From a bacterium (GTDB taxonomy: Bacteria > CAIWAD01), in contig JAUIFJ010000001.1 of assembly GCA_030429345.1 (NCBI GenBank), forward strand, positions 282,457 through 346,456: a stretch of DNA of 64,000 bases. Reading direction: 5' to 3'. Below are positions 17,357 to 26,976 of the stretch, piece by piece. Position 1 is the first letter of the stretch; every line of letters starts with the position of its first letter. The notes under the pieces were generated by a model that saw only the letters and a list, made by a program, of their open reading frames with translations, was not told the origin of the DNA and searched no databases. A program made the translations under genes and the position numbers.

Positions 17357-19747
17357 ATGATTTCTCGACTCTTTCGTCGTTCCTTCGCCGCCGCTCTGCT
17401 TTGTCTGTCTGCTCCACTGGCCTTGCAGGCCCAGCCCGCCGTCTGGGAGCATACGGCCGATTTCACGCAGACGCGGGCGATGGTCTTCCAGGACGGATTG
17501 CTCTGGGGCGCCTCCAGCCGCGGCGGCTGGTCCTTCGACCCGCAGCAGGAGACCTGGGAGCACTACTCGATCACCGGGGACATGGTCAGCCTCGACCAGG
17601 CCTGTGTCACGGGAGACGGCGAAGGCTGGATCTTCTGGGCCGGCGCGGATGCCTCCCTCTCGGGCCGTTCGAGCCTGGACGAGAGCTGGAGCCGCGGCTT
17701 TCTCGAGTTCCGCGAGCATCCGCAGATCGTCTCGATCAACCACCTGCAGGGCGGTGACGGGCGCGTGATCGTATCACACGACCAGGGCCTCAGCGTCTTC
17801 CGCCTGTTGGCGGACCGGGACGAATATCTGGTCGAAGGCAACCACCGCCAGTTCGGCACGCTGCCGGCGGGGGTTTCGGCCCTGGCCAGCGAGATCGTCG
17901 GCAATCGGCTCTACGTGCTGACCAGCGCCGGGCTGGCGGTCGCTTCCGATTGGCCCGAACTGAGCGGACTCTTCGATGTGATACCCCTGCAGGGGCTCCC
18001 GGGGCAGGTCGAGAGCGGCTTCCTGGCAGCGCGCCCGGATGGCGTGATCCAGCTCCTGCTGAACGACGGACAGGGCAACGGCTACCACGCCCTGGGGCAG
18101 GTGGACGGATCCTGGAATGCCCTGGAACAGCAGGCCGGTGTCATGTATACGGCGCTGGCCGCCGGCGAGGACGACTTCGCCATCGCCCGCAGCAACCGGA
18201 TCATCACCCTGGCGCAGATCGACACGGTGCGATTCGACGGCAGTACCTGCGCAGCCCTTCACTATAGCGAAGGCGTACTTTGGGCTGCTCTCGGACCCGA
18301 GACGGCAGACGGCGGTTTGCTGCGCGCGGATCGGAACGCCGGTACGCTCGATCTCTTTCGCCCCGATGTGCCGGGAGCGGAGAGCTTCGTCGATCTGGAC
18401 CTGGCGCCGGACGGCAGCCTCTGGCTGGCCGGCGTTGCCGAGCAGACCCAGCGCAACGGCCTCTACCAGTTGCGCGACGGGGAGTGGAAGAGCCATCGCT
18501 TCGCCTTCGACCGGATCGGCAACTACCCGACGAGCGTGCTCTGTGACAGCGAGGGAGGAGTCTGGGCCGGCACCTGGGGCCGCGGACTGTTGTATTACGA
18601 TGTCGCCGCGGACACCTCCTGGAACTACCGCAACTCCAGCGAGCCCGGACAGCGCGTCTACGGCTTCAATCCCGGCGGCAACGACGAGAACTTCGAGCTG
18701 GTCAGCGACGTGGACGAGGACGAGCGCGGCAACATCTGGTTCGTCAACCACCGCAGCTACGTGGATTCCTTCCTGGTGGCGATTCCTTCCACCTGGCAGA
18801 TGGATCACGCCACGCCCTTCCACCGCGCGCACTACAGCCGCCACGTGGCGGGCGACCGCGACAGTTACCCCTATTTCATTGAAAGCGTGAGCCGCAACGA
18901 GGTCTGGATGGGCGTCGGCGGCAAGGAGACCGGCGACACGGACAAGGCCGTGGTGCAGTACCGGCCGACGGGCTCCAACAGCAGCCTGGAGCTGTTGCGT
19001 GAGTGGAACGAGGCCATCGTGACCCTCAGCGATCCGATCTACAACTTCGGCAGCACGGAGCAGGACGCCGCCGGCCTGGTTACCGGCCTGGCCGTCGACC
19101 CGGAGGGCGCGGTCTGGGTCTCGACGGAGAACGGCATCTACTACAGCAGCCTGTTCTCGAGCAGCCCGGAAAGCTTCTTCCGCATCCAGTTCGTGCCCGG
19201 CCTGATCAGCGAGAACGCCAGCACCCTGACCAGCGACAGCCGCGGCCGGGTCTGGATCGCAAGCGAACGCGGGATCAATGTCTACAATCCGGTGGTCATC
19301 GCCTTCGAGGAGCCGGGCTATGTGCAGGACTTCAACCGCATGTTCGCGGCCCAGGACAACATTTCCATCAACCGCATGCGCTTCGACGAGCAGAGCGGCA
19401 TGCTCTACCTGGCCACCAGCGCCGGGCTCTTCAGCGTGCAGACGCCGCTGCAGAACCACGGCAGCTCGCCGGCCGGTGACACGGCACTGTATCCCAACCC
19501 CTTCCGGCCCGAGACGCATGAGCGCGTCTACATCGAATCCAGCAGCCTGGCCAACAGTTCGGAGACGGAAGTCAGTGTCTACAATCTGGAAGGCATCCTG
19601 CTGCGCCGGCTGAGCCTCAGCGAAGCCGAGGACGGATGGGACGGCCGCGACGACTCCGGCGACCTGGTGCCGACGGGCGTGTATCTCATCCTTGTCAGCA
19701 GCGACAACGGCAGCGGCAGCGGGAAGCTGGCGGTGATACGGGAATAA
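17357..19747 (+). CDS. Secreted beta-propeller protein with C-terminal sorting domain
   Basis: The protein has 796 residues. A signal peptide is clear (FAAALLCLSAPLALQA). The body holds repeated blades typical of two-component-regulator-type propellers (GGVWAGTWGRGLLYYD, GAVWVSTENGIYYSSL, GRVWIASERGINVYNP). The last ~90 residues begin LYPNPFRPETHE and end VYLILVSSDNGSGSGKLAVI, the FlgD-like export domain of FCB bacteria. No kinase or output domain follows, so it is probably a surface-exposed binding protein rather than a sensor kinase. It starts 34 bases after ribH and may be read through from the rib operon; no functional link is evident. Confidence 0.8.
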   Translation: MISRLFRRSFAAALLCLSAPLALQAQPAVWEHTADFTQTRAMVFQDGLLWGASSRGGWSFDPQQETWEHYSITGDMVSLDQACVTGDGEGWIFWAGADASLSGRSSLDESWSRGFLEFREHPQIVSINHLQGGDGRVIVSHDQGLSVFRLLADRDEYLVEGNHRQFGTLPAGVSALASEIVGNRLYVLTSAGLAVASDWPELSGLFDVIPLQGLPGQVESGFLAARPDGVIQLLLNDGQGNGYHALGQVDGSWNALEQQAGVMYTALAAGEDDFAIARSNRIITLAQIDTVRFDGSTCAALHYSEGVLWAALGPETADGGLLRADRNAGTLDLFRPDVPGAESFVDLDLAPDGSLWLAGVAEQTQRNGLYQLRDGEWKSHRFAFDRIGNYPTSVLCDSEGGVWAGTWGRGLLYYDVAADTSWNYRNSSEPGQRVYGFNPGGNDENFELVSDVDEDERGNIWFVNHRSYVDSFLVAIPSTWQMDHATPFHRAHYSRHVAGDRDSYPYFIESVSRNEVWMGVGGKETGDTDKAVVQYRPTGSNSSLELLREWNEAIVTLSDPIYNFGSTEQDAAGLVTGLAVDPEGAVWVSTENGIYYSSLFSSSPESFFRIQFVPGLISENASTLTSDSRGRVWIASERGINVYNPVVIAFEEPGYVQDFNRMFAAQDNISINRMRFDEQSGMLYLATSAGLFSVQTPLQNHGSSPAGDTALYPNPFRPETHERVYIESSSLANSSETEVSVYNLEGILLRRLSLSEAEDGWDGRDDSGDLVPTGVYLILVSSDNGSGSGKLAVIRE

Positions 19748-20400
19748 GCGTTTCCGAACTGCATCGCAACTCCTCTTCCGTCACCCCCGCGCAGCCGGGG
19801 GCCCATCTTCCCTGGAGCACGAAGGGAAACGATCGAATAGCCTCGCTCCCTCGCGTTGGCTCGAGGGTGCTGGTTGTGTTGCATGTGTCCGCAGCATTCT
19901 GCTGCGGCTATATGCAAGCACCGCTACGCGGTGCGGGAATTGGCCACACCTCCATTCTCGTCCCCCAACAATGTCATCCCCCCGCCTTCGCGGGGGCAGG
20001 CCTTTGGCTTGACCGCGAGACCCCGAGCGCACACCGAAGGGCTCGCGGATGCATAGAAGCTGCGGGCCAAATCCATAGCCGCGGGCTTACGACCGCGGCT
20101 ATTCGCTTGATACGCCTGCGAGTAGCGCAAGTGGGTAGACGCCCAGCCCCTCCATTCAGTCGCCCCCGCGAAGGCGGGGGCCCATCATGTGTGGAGGACA
20201 GGTGGAAGCGCTTCGTGCAATCCACCACTTCGCCTTGGCTCGATGGTGCCGACGCAAGGCAACCGCACGGAATAGGTGTGGACATGCCGAGCATGTTGGC
20301 GCATTGCTTTTCACGCGCCGGTCGAAGAACCTCGCGGTTCCCATGCGTCGGATAGGTGCGCGTCGGACCGATGGGTGATGGCTTCGGGCCCGCGCCCTCG
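19748..20400. repeat. Gene-free stretch of palindromic dispersed repeats
   Basis: I see no credible gene. The stretch is built of the same palindromes as 9.7-10.0 kb: CCGCAGCATTCTGCTGCGG (about 19889), GCACCGCTACGCGGTGC (19918), CCCCCGCCTTCGCGGGGG (about 19980) and its opposite orientation near 20162. TAGCCGCGGGCTTACGACCG (about 20078) forms a hairpin, and its pattern recurs after dnaE at 63796. Confidence 0.7.
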
Positions 20401-20550
20401 CCATCATCTTCCAAATGGACATATAGATTAAGATTCGCCTCATATGCTCACTAGCGAATATATGTGTCCAGAATCCCTGCCATATGTCCATGACTGATCC
20501 TATGGGCGCCGAATCGCTTCCATATGTTCACTGGCGATTGCTATAAACAG
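20401..20550 (+). repeat. Degenerate 40-bp tandem array upstream of recN
   Basis: CATATG occurs at 20441, 20481 and 20521, exactly 40 bp apart, followed by CTCACTAGCGA, TCCATGACTGA and TTCACTGGCGA. The last 10 bases of each unit also match (AGATTCGCCT, GAATCCCTGC, GAATCGCTTC). An ATATGTCCA-like word also appears inverted near 20415-20424. The final unit contains CTATAAA (20541-20547), a good -10, only 5 bases before the recN ATG. The array may be an operator cluster for recN. Confidence 0.5.
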
Positions 20551-20552
20551 CC

Positions 20553-22187
20553 ATGCTGACCCGCATCCACATCCGCCACTATGCTTTGATCGAGCTGCTG
20601 GACCTGCAGCTTCCCGGGGGCTTCGTCTCGATCACCGGGGAGACGGGGGCGGGGAAGAGCATGCTGCTCTCGGCGATCGCCGCCTGCCTGGGCGGGAAGG
20701 TGCCGAAGGAGCACCTGCGCGGGCAGGGCGAGACGGTGCTCTGCTGCACCTTCCGCGGCCCGGGGGGCAACGGGAAAGCGCCGGAGACGGTCTGCGAGCG
20801 CGTGATCCGCGCCGATGGCCGCAGCCGCTATCGGCTGAACGGGGAGGCCGCCACCCAGAAGGAGATCAAGGCCCTCGCCGGCGGGCTGCTGCGCCTGCAC
20901 GGCCAGCGCGACCAGCTGCGCCTGCTGCAGCCGGAGATGCACCCCGCCCTGCTGGACCAGCTCCCCGCCCTGGCGCCGAAGCGCGAGGCGCATCGCCTGG
21001 CTCACAGCGCCTGGCAGGCCGCGGTCAAAGAGGCCGCCGAGCTTGCCCGCAAGCTGGAACGCAGCCGCGAACAGCGTGAGCTCTGGAGCTACCAGCTCCG
21101 CGAGCTGGAGGAGCTGAACATGCGCCCCGGCGAGGACGAGGAGCTGAGCGAACGCCAGAGTGTTCTGTCACACACCGCCGAGATCAAGGCCGGTTGCTAC
21201 ACGGCGGCCCAGGAGCTGGAGGAGGGCGAAGAAGCCCTGGGGGATCGCCTGGCTGCCCGCCTGCGCGAGCTGGAGAAGCTGGCTGCCTGGGACCGTGAGC
21301 TCGCCGAACCGCTGGAGCGCCTGCGCGAGGCCCAGCTGCAGATCCAGGAGGCCGCCCGTGCCCTCTCCGCCCATTCCGACCGCGTCGAGGACGACCCCGC
21401 CGAGCTGGCCAAGGTCGAGGAGCGCCTGGGCGAGCTGGACGCAATGATCCGCAAGTATGGCGGCACCCTGGACAACCTGCTTCGCGAACAGGCCAGCCTG
21501 GCCGAGCGCCTGGCCGGCCAGGACGACCTGGCCGAGCGCCTGCAGGCCGCCCGCCGCGAAGAGGAGCGTAGTCACACAGATCTGCTGAAGAAAGCCAAGG
21601 CGCTGGCCAAGGCCCGCCGCGCAGAGGCCCCGGAGCTCTGCCGGCGGATCAACGCCCTGCTGGCCGAACTGGGCATCACCGGGGAAGGCCTCTCCATCGC
21701 CTTCGAACCCCAGGAGCCGGAAGCCGAGGAAGGCCCCGAGCGCCCCAGGTTCCTCGTCGCCACCAACCCGGACACAGCGCCGGCCCCGCTGGAGGAGATC
21801 GCCAGCGGCGGGGAGCTTTCGCGCATCATGCTGGCCTTCCAGAGCGTGCTGGGGGAGGAAAGCCCCGGCGGCTGCCAGGTCTTTGACGAGATCGACACCG
21901 GCCTGTCCGGCCGCGCCGCCCGCGCCGTCGCCAGCCAGCTGGCCCGCCTGGCGGAGCGCCAGCAGGTGCTTTGCATCACCCACCTGCCCCAGATCGCCGC
22001 CGCCGCCGCGGAGCAGCTGGGCGTCGACAAGGACTTCGACGGGAAGCGCACCCGGATCACCATCCGCCGCCTGGACGAGCAGGAGCGCCTGCGCCACATC
22101 GCCCGCCTGCAGGCGGGAAAGGATGGCCCGGAGGAGCTCGCCGCGGCCAGGAGGCTGCTGGAAGGGAATCACCAGGCGGCAGAATAG
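20553..22187 (+). CDS. recN: DNA repair protein RecN (SMC-like ATPase)
   Basis: The protein has 544 residues. RecN is a double-strand-break repair ATPase of the SMC type. Walker A GETGAGKS is at 29-36. The coiled-coil arms span about 150-390. The ABC signature SGGELSRIMLAF and the Walker B with DEIDTGLSG (Asp445) follow in order. The start is fixed by homology at MLTRIHIRHYALIE. No ribosome-binding site is visible, and a TATAAA box ends 5 bases before the ATG, so a leaderless mRNA is possible. It is slightly shorter than usual, probably from a shorter coiled coil. It forms the left border of the accessory island. Confidence 0.95.
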   Translation: MLTRIHIRHYALIELLDLQLPGGFVSITGETGAGKSMLLSAIAACLGGKVPKEHLRGQGETVLCCTFRGPGGNGKAPETVCERVIRADGRSRYRLNGEAATQKEIKALAGGLLRLHGQRDQLRLLQPEMHPALLDQLPALAPKREAHRLAHSAWQAAVKEAAELARKLERSREQRELWSYQLRELEELNMRPGEDEELSERQSVLSHTAEIKAGCYTAAQELEEGEEALGDRLAARLRELEKLAAWDRELAEPLERLREAQLQIQEAARALSAHSDRVEDDPAELAKVEERLGELDAMIRKYGGTLDNLLREQASLAERLAGQDDLAERLQAARREEERSHTDLLKKAKALAKARRAEAPELCRRINALLAELGITGEGLSIAFEPQEPEAEEGPERPRFLVATNPDTAPAPLEEIASGGELSRIMLAFQSVLGEESPGGCQVFDEIDTGLSGRAARAVASQLARLAERQQVLCITHLPQIAAAAAEQLGVDKDFDGKRTRITIRRLDEQERLRHIARLQAGKDGPEELAAARRLLEGNHQAAE

Positions 22188-22334
22188 GCGTAGCCAACCC
22201 GTGGGCAGCCCCAACTATCGGTGTCATGTCAAGCGCTACGATTCAGCCAAGCCGTCAGCACAGGCTCCAGCGCTTGCCTTGACGCCGCCCCATGGGGTGT
22301 ACCACATTTTCTACCTATCCCGGAGATCTCATCC

Positions 22335-22631
22335 ATGCCCGACTGGCTCTATCGCATCCAACCCGTCCGCGACGACATGCTCTCTGCCGGCCCGACCGAA
22401 GAGGAACAGGCCCTGGTGGCGGAGCACTTCGAGTACTTGAAGGCCCTGCACGAGAAGGGTGTGGTGCAGCTGGCGGGACGGACATTGACAGAGGATTCGG
22501 CTTCCTTCGGGATTGTGCTGTTCAAGGCGGAATCGAAGGAAGAGGCGCTGCGGTTGATGCGGGAGGATCCGGCGGTGAAGGGGAGGGTGTTTCGGGGAGA
22601 GGTGTTTGAGTTTGGGGTGGCGATTTCCTGA
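22335..22631 (+). CDS. YciI-like (YCII-related) protein, copy 1
   Basis: The protein has 98 residues: MPDWLYRIQPVRDDMLSAGP at the start and FRGEVFEFGVAIS at the end. The fold class (EEEQALVAEHFEYLKALHEKG ... FGIVLFKAESKEEALRLM) is that of the YCII/YciI family, ferredoxin-like proteins of mostly unknown function. The ATG at 22335 was chosen because copy 2 starts at the same residue; the frame is open upstream to 22221. Upstream, CAAGCGCT (22230) and AGCGCTTG (22269) form an inverted repeat. It is the first of five copies or remnants spread through the next 14 kb. Confidence 0.85.
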   Translation: MPDWLYRIQPVRDDMLSAGPTEEEQALVAEHFEYLKALHEKGVVQLAGRTLTEDSASFGIVLFKAESKEEALRLMREDPAVKGRVFRGEVFEFGVAIS

Positions 22632-22690
22632 GAAGCCACAGTTCTAACAAACTGTAGAAAACGGGAAACCCTATGCATTTTCCTCGCGAT

Positions 22691-22720
22691 ATGTATAGAG
22701 AATTGTGATTATCTATACAT
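22691..22720. promoter_or_regulatory. Inverted-repeat operator upstream of the Fic gene
   Basis: ATGTATAGA (22691-22699) and TCTATACAT (22712-22720) are perfect 9-bp inverted arms with a 12-bp spacer, 27 bases before the fic ATG. The arms contain TATA-type -10 sequences, so a bound protein would block the promoter. The winged-helix C-terminus of the Fic protein is an obvious candidate binder. Confidence 0.55.
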
Positions 22721-22747
22721 GATTGAACTCGAACAACGGAATATCGA

Positions 22748-23815
22748 ATGGATCAATCGCTAAAATCTCTTGCAGATCTGAATCCAGGTCGATTCAAGCA
22801 ACCAGAACTGATGCTTGCCTTGAACGCCGCCAGCCGTCAACTCGCCGAGTTGAAGGGGGTGGTGGCGACCATGCCGAATCAACGCATTCTGATCAGTACT
22901 CTCGGTCTTCAGGAAGCCAAGGACAGCTCGGAAATCGAGAACATCGTTACAACCCACGATGAGCTCTATCGGAATGCGGCGTTTCCTGAACGCGCCACAA
23001 GCCCGGAAGCGAAGGAAGTCGCTCGCTATCGCCAGGCGCTTCAGATCGGCTACGATGCGGTACAGAAAACCGGCATCCTGAGCAATCAACACATTCTGAG
23101 CATCCAGGCCGTACTAGAAGAGAATGACGCGGGATTCCGGAAACTGCCCGGAACGAAACTGCTGACACCGACAGGTCGTGTAGTGTACACACCTCCGCAA
23201 GAGCCGGCTGTGATCCTGGCTTTGATGGATGATCTGGAGCAGTTCATTCATCGGCCCGAGCTCTTCGATGCAGATCCCTTGATCAAGATGGCCCTGATGC
23301 ATCACCAGTTCGAGAGCATCCATCCCTTCTATGATGGCAATGGCCGCACAGGGAGAATCCTGAATGTGCTCTACCTGGTCAAGGAGGGCCTGCTGGATTT
23401 CCCCGTGCTCTACCTCAGCCGGTACATCGTCGAACACAAGGCGGAGTATTACAGACTTCTGCAGGCTGTCCGCGAAGCGGATGCATGGGAGGAATGGGTG
23501 GTATACATGTTGCTGGCTGTCCAGGCCACCGCCCGGCAAAGTGTCCTGACGGTCAAGGCCATTCGTGAGCTGCTGCTGGGAGCCAAACACCGCATCCGCG
23601 AGCGCTTTCGCTTCTACAGCCAGGACCTGATCAACAACCTGTTCTCCTATCCCTACACGCGGATCGAGTACCTGCAGCAGGACTTGCGCGTATCCCGGCT
23701 GACGGCGGCCTCCTATCTGAACCAGCTGACGGAGGCGGGGTTCCTGCGGAAGGAAAAGGTGGGGCGGTCCAACTACTACATCAATGAACCGCTGCTGCGC
23801 ATACTGGTAGGGTAA
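22748..23815 (+). CDS. Fic/DOC-family adenylyltransferase with C-terminal winged helix
   Basis: The protein has 355 residues. The Fic motif HPFYDGNGRTGR is complete at 192-203 (catalytic His192). It normally transfers AMP from ATP onto a target protein. The inhibitory helix motif S-x-x-x-E-N is at Ser60-Glu64-Asn65, placing it in the N-terminally inhibited class. The C-terminus (about 290-350, TRIEYLQQDLRVSRLTAASYLNQLTEAGF) is a winged helix, suggesting DNA binding and autoregulation at the 22691-22720 repeat. It stands alone, flanked on both sides by YciI-like genes. The substrate is unknown. Confidence 0.9.
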   Translation: MDQSLKSLADLNPGRFKQPELMLALNAASRQLAELKGVVATMPNQRILISTLGLQEAKDSSEIENIVTTHDELYRNAAFPERATSPEAKEVARYRQALQIGYDAVQKTGILSNQHILSIQAVLEENDAGFRKLPGTKLLTPTGRVVYTPPQEPAVILALMDDLEQFIHRPELFDADPLIKMALMHHQFESIHPFYDGNGRTGRILNVLYLVKEGLLDFPVLYLSRYIVEHKAEYYRLLQAVREADAWEEWVVYMLLAVQATARQSVLTVKAIRELLLGAKHRIRERFRFYSQDLINNLFSYPYTRIEYLQQDLRVSRLTAASYLNQLTEAGFLRKEKVGRSNYYINEPLLRILVG

Positions 23816-23899
23816 GGACCGGGGACGGCAGAAGGTGTACCTCCCGGATCTAGCCGGGCCGGAATGAGACTGATATGAACTGCGGGTTAGCAAGTCCTA

Positions 23900-23945
23900 T
23901 TACGCATGTTGCGTTACGCAAAGGGCGTAATTCTGCGGGAGACTG
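23900..23945 (+). promoter_or_regulatory. Conserved inverted-repeat leader before YciI copy 2
   Basis: TTACGC (23914) and GCGTAA (23925) form an inverted repeat with a 5-base loop. Overlapping it is TTGCG-TTA-CGCAA. The block from TTACGCATG to GCGGGAGA is nearly identical to the one before copy 3 at 34912. It ends in a ribosome-binding site (GGGAGA) 8 bases before the ATG. Confidence 0.55.
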
Positions 23946-23949
23946 AACC

Positions 23950-24246
23950 ATGCCCAACTGGCTTTATCGCGTCCAACCCCTCCGCGACGACATGCTCTCC
24001 GCCGGCCCGACCGAAGAAGAACAGGCGCTGGTGGCGGAGCATTTCGAGTACTTGAAGACCCTGCATAAACAGGGCGTGGTGCAGCTGGCGGGACGGACAC
24101 AGACGGAGGATTCGGCCTCCTTCGGGATCGTGCTGTTCCGGGCGGAATCGAAGGAAGAGGCGCTGAGGGTTATGCGGGAGGATCCGGCGGTGAAGGGGCG
24201 CGTGTCTCGGGGGGAGGTGTTTGAGTTTGGGATGGCGATTTCCTAA
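23950..24246 (+). CDS. YciI-like (YCII-related) protein, copy 2
   Basis: The protein has 98 residues and differs from copy 1 at only about a dozen positions (for example N3 for D3, V13 L-rich start VQPLRDDM). DNA identity is also high, including the 3' end GGCGATTTCCT. It is intact with a good ribosome-binding site. It lies between the Fic gene and the SNF2 helicase gene. Retention of an intact frame suggests it is or recently was functional. Confidence 0.85.
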   Translation: MPNWLYRVQPLRDDMLSAGPTEEEQALVAEHFEYLKTLHKQGVVQLAGRTQTEDSASFGIVLFRAESKEEALRVMREDPAVKGRVSRGEVFEFGMAIS

Positions 24247-24279
24247 TGGTATTAGGGAATAATTATCAGGATCGCTGGA

Positions 24280-26946
24280 ATGGATAACTTGCGGCTGACT
24301 CCCTCAGGCAGACTGGAGTTGACGGGTTCGTCGACGATGACCGACAGGATCTCCCGCCGACGTGCTCGGGCCTTTGAACGGGGGAACGGTCACGGAATCC
24401 TGCATCTGGTGCTGCATGAAGCTGAATCGCCGTTGAGTGCCCAACTCGCCTATTGGAGAGGGTTGGGCAAGCAGCTCCTTGGCGAAGCCTGTCAACACAG
24501 CGACCCACTGGCGCTGACCGAATTGCGTATCCCCGCAGCGGACGGCGCCTGGTGTGCGACATTCGCCGCGGGCGTTCCTCCGATGATCGGTGCGGAATTG
24601 ATGTCGGCTGCGCGAATCGAAGAGCTGTGGAAGGACACGGGGGATGCCCTGCGGGCGGCAATCGGCAATCGGGATCTGGCGTCCCTGCTGTCGAAGACGA
24701 AAAGCCAATGGCACACCGTCGGCCGTGTCTGCCTGCATTTGGCTGAGCACAAGACGGATGCCAGGCGACCCTTTGCCTTTCTCGCGACCTACATCAGCGG
24801 CCTGACGAATGACGGTACGCCGCGGCATATCCCGCTGAAGAACGTCATGTTGGAGTTTCGCGGAAAGGGAGCTAGAGGGAAGTTGCTGGCGCTGCTGGCT
24901 CCCTTGTCCAGGGCCGCAGAGCAAAGCGCCTTTCTTCGCCACCAGCTCGAATCGGGCCACATTCATCAACCTCAGGCCTGGACATCCAGCAAAGCGCACG
25001 ACTTTCTGCGTGATACGTCTGCATATGAACAAGCCGGTCTGTTGGTTCGCGCGCCGGACTGGTGGACGACCCGGAAGGTGCATCCAGCCGTTCGCGTATC
25101 CCTTGGTGAGAAGAAACCAGCCACCCTCGGTCTTTCCTCCTTGCTGGATTTCGATGTGCGCGTCTGCCTGGATGGGCAGCCTCTGCGCGATGCCGAACTG
25201 CGTCAGCTGCTTACAGCGGGAAAAGGACTTGTGCACCTTCGCGGCCGCTGGGTAGAGGTGGATGCAGATCGTCTTGCGGCCGTACTGAATCACTGGCGCG
25301 AGATCGATTGCCTTGCCCGCTCCGAAGGGATCCCTTTCTCGCAAGCCATGCGATTGTTGGCGCGTGCGGGGCTGGAGGAGCATTCCACACATTCGGAAGA
25401 AGACACAAAGAGCTGGGCCGAGTTCGTCGCCGGCAAGTGGCTGCGGAAACGCCTGCAGGCTCTGCGTGATCCGGCCGGCGAAAAAGCATACTCTGGCAAT
25501 GCGGGGCTGCGCACGACATTGCGCCCCTATCAGAAGTCGGGTTGGCGATGGCTGGAGTCATTGCGCCAGCTGAGACTGGGCGGCTGTCTGGCCGACGACA
25601 TGGGCCTTGGAAAGACGATTCAAGTGCTGGCTCTCTTGTCCCATTGCCGGAAACGGAAGCTGCCGGGAACGGATTTGCTGGTGCTGCCTGCCTCACTGAT
25701 CGAGAATTGGCGGATCGAGATCGAACGCTTTGCGCCGGGCTTGAAGGCGCTGATCGCTCATCCCTCACACTGTCCCTCGAGGGAGCTGGAGAAGCTGAAA
25801 CACAAAACGGTTCTGTCTCACGATCTTGTGCTGACCAGCTACGCCACCGTCAAGAGATTGCCCTGGATGCATGACATCCCATGGCGCCACCTCATCCTGG
25901 ATGAAGCCCAGGCGATCAAGAATCCGGGTTCCGCGCAGACGAGGCAGGTCAAGGCCCTGCAGGCCGAATGGCGCCTTGCCTTGAGCGGCACGCCGATCGA
26001 GAATCGCATGGGGGATCTGTGGTCAATCTTCGATTTTCTGAACCCCGGTTTGCTGGGTTCAGCGGCGGCCTTCAAGCGGTTCAGCAAAGGGCTCGAGAGC
26101 GGCGATCAGGGCTATGCCCCTCTGCGTCGCCTGGTTCAGCCCTACATCCTGCGTCGACTGAAGACGGACAAGTCCGTGATCCAGGATTTGCCGGACAAGA
26201 CGGAAGTTCGCGCCAGCTGCTTGCTCAGTCGACGCCAGGCGGCACTGTATGAGCAGAGCGTGCGCGAGCTGGAAAAGGAGTTGTCGAAGGTTGCCGGCAT
26301 CAAGCGCAGAGGACTGGTGCTGTCCTACCTGATGCGCTTCAAACAGATCTGCAACCATCCTTCCCAATGGCTGGGCGATGGTGAATTCGAGGCAAAGGAC
26401 AGCGGCAAGTTCGGCCGTCTGCGGGAGATCTGTGAGACAATCGCTATGCGGCAGGAGAAGGTGCTGGTCTTCACGCAGTTCAAGCAGATCACGAATGCCC
26501 TTTCATGCCAACTGGCGGAGACTTTCGGACACGAAGGATTCGTGTTGCACGGGGGTACTTCAGTGCGCAAGCGGCAGCAGTTGGTGCAGGCCTTCCAGGA
26601 GGACGAGCACAGGCCGTACATGGTGCTGTCGCTGAAAGCGGGCGGAAGCGGATTGAACCTGACGGCGGCGTCTCACGTCGTCCATTTCGATCGATGGTGG
26701 AATCCCGCCGTCGAAGACCAGGCCACCGACCGCGCCTTCCGTATCGGCCAGAAGCGAAACGTCCTGGTGCACAAGTTCGTTTGCCAGGGGACGGTCGAGG
26801 ACCGGATCGACGAGATGCTGACCAGCAAACGTTCCCTCTCCGACGCGATCCTGAAGAAAGGCGCCGAGAAGGCGTTGAGTGAAATGGGGGACGATGAGTT
26901 GCTCGATTTCGTAGCCCTGGATGTTGGACGCATTTTCCAGCGATGA
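24280..26946 (+). CDS. SNF2-family DNA translocase/helicase
   Basis: The protein has 888 residues. The C-terminal 480 residues are a full SNF2 engine: DDMGLGKT (439-446), DEAQ (541-544), LSGTPIENRMGDLW, LKAGGSGLNLTAASHVVHFD, and the RIGQKRNVLVHKF segment. The N-terminal 380 residues are a separate, poorly conserved region resembling SNF2-associated N-terminal domains of stand-alone bacterial SNF2 proteins. It is an ATP-driven double-strand DNA translocase; no nuclease domain is visible. A SWIM zinc-finger gene follows after 30 bases, a pairing common for this SNF2 subfamily. It lies in the accessory island. Confidence 0.9.
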   Translation: MDNLRLTPSGRLELTGSSTMTDRISRRRARAFERGNGHGILHLVLHEAESPLSAQLAYWRGLGKQLLGEACQHSDPLALTELRIPAADGAWCATFAAGVPPMIGAELMSAARIEELWKDTGDALRAAIGNRDLASLLSKTKSQWHTVGRVCLHLAEHKTDARRPFAFLATYISGLTNDGTPRHIPLKNVMLEFRGKGARGKLLALLAPLSRAAEQSAFLRHQLESGHIHQPQAWTSSKAHDFLRDTSAYEQAGLLVRAPDWWTTRKVHPAVRVSLGEKKPATLGLSSLLDFDVRVCLDGQPLRDAELRQLLTAGKGLVHLRGRWVEVDADRLAAVLNHWREIDCLARSEGIPFSQAMRLLARAGLEEHSTHSEEDTKSWAEFVAGKWLRKRLQALRDPAGEKAYSGNAGLRTTLRPYQKSGWRWLESLRQLRLGGCLADDMGLGKTIQVLALLSHCRKRKLPGTDLLVLPASLIENWRIEIERFAPGLKALIAHPSHCPSRELEKLKHKTVLSHDLVLTSYATVKRLPWMHDIPWRHLILDEAQAIKNPGSAQTRQVKALQAEWRLALSGTPIENRMGDLWSIFDFLNPGLLGSAAAFKRFSKGLESGDQGYAPLRRLVQPYILRRLKTDKSVIQDLPDKTEVRASCLLSRRQAALYEQSVRELEKELSKVAGIKRRGLVLSYLMRFKQICNHPSQWLGDGEFEAKDSGKFGRLREICETIAMRQEKVLVFTQFKQITNALSCQLAETFGHEGFVLHGGTSVRKRQQLVQAFQEDEHRPYMVLSLKAGGSGLNLTAASHVVHFDRWWNPAVEDQATDRAFRIGQKRNVLVHKFVCQGTVEDRIDEMLTSKRSLSDAILKKGAEKALSEMGDDELLDFVALDVGRIFQR

Positions 26947-26976
26947 TGTGCGCGGATCTATCATGTAAGAGGCCGT

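Noticed and set aside
19636..20355. Open frames within the palindromic-repeat region
   Set aside because: They arise from GC-rich inverted repeats; the peptide PRLRGGD and similar are common by-products of such elements.
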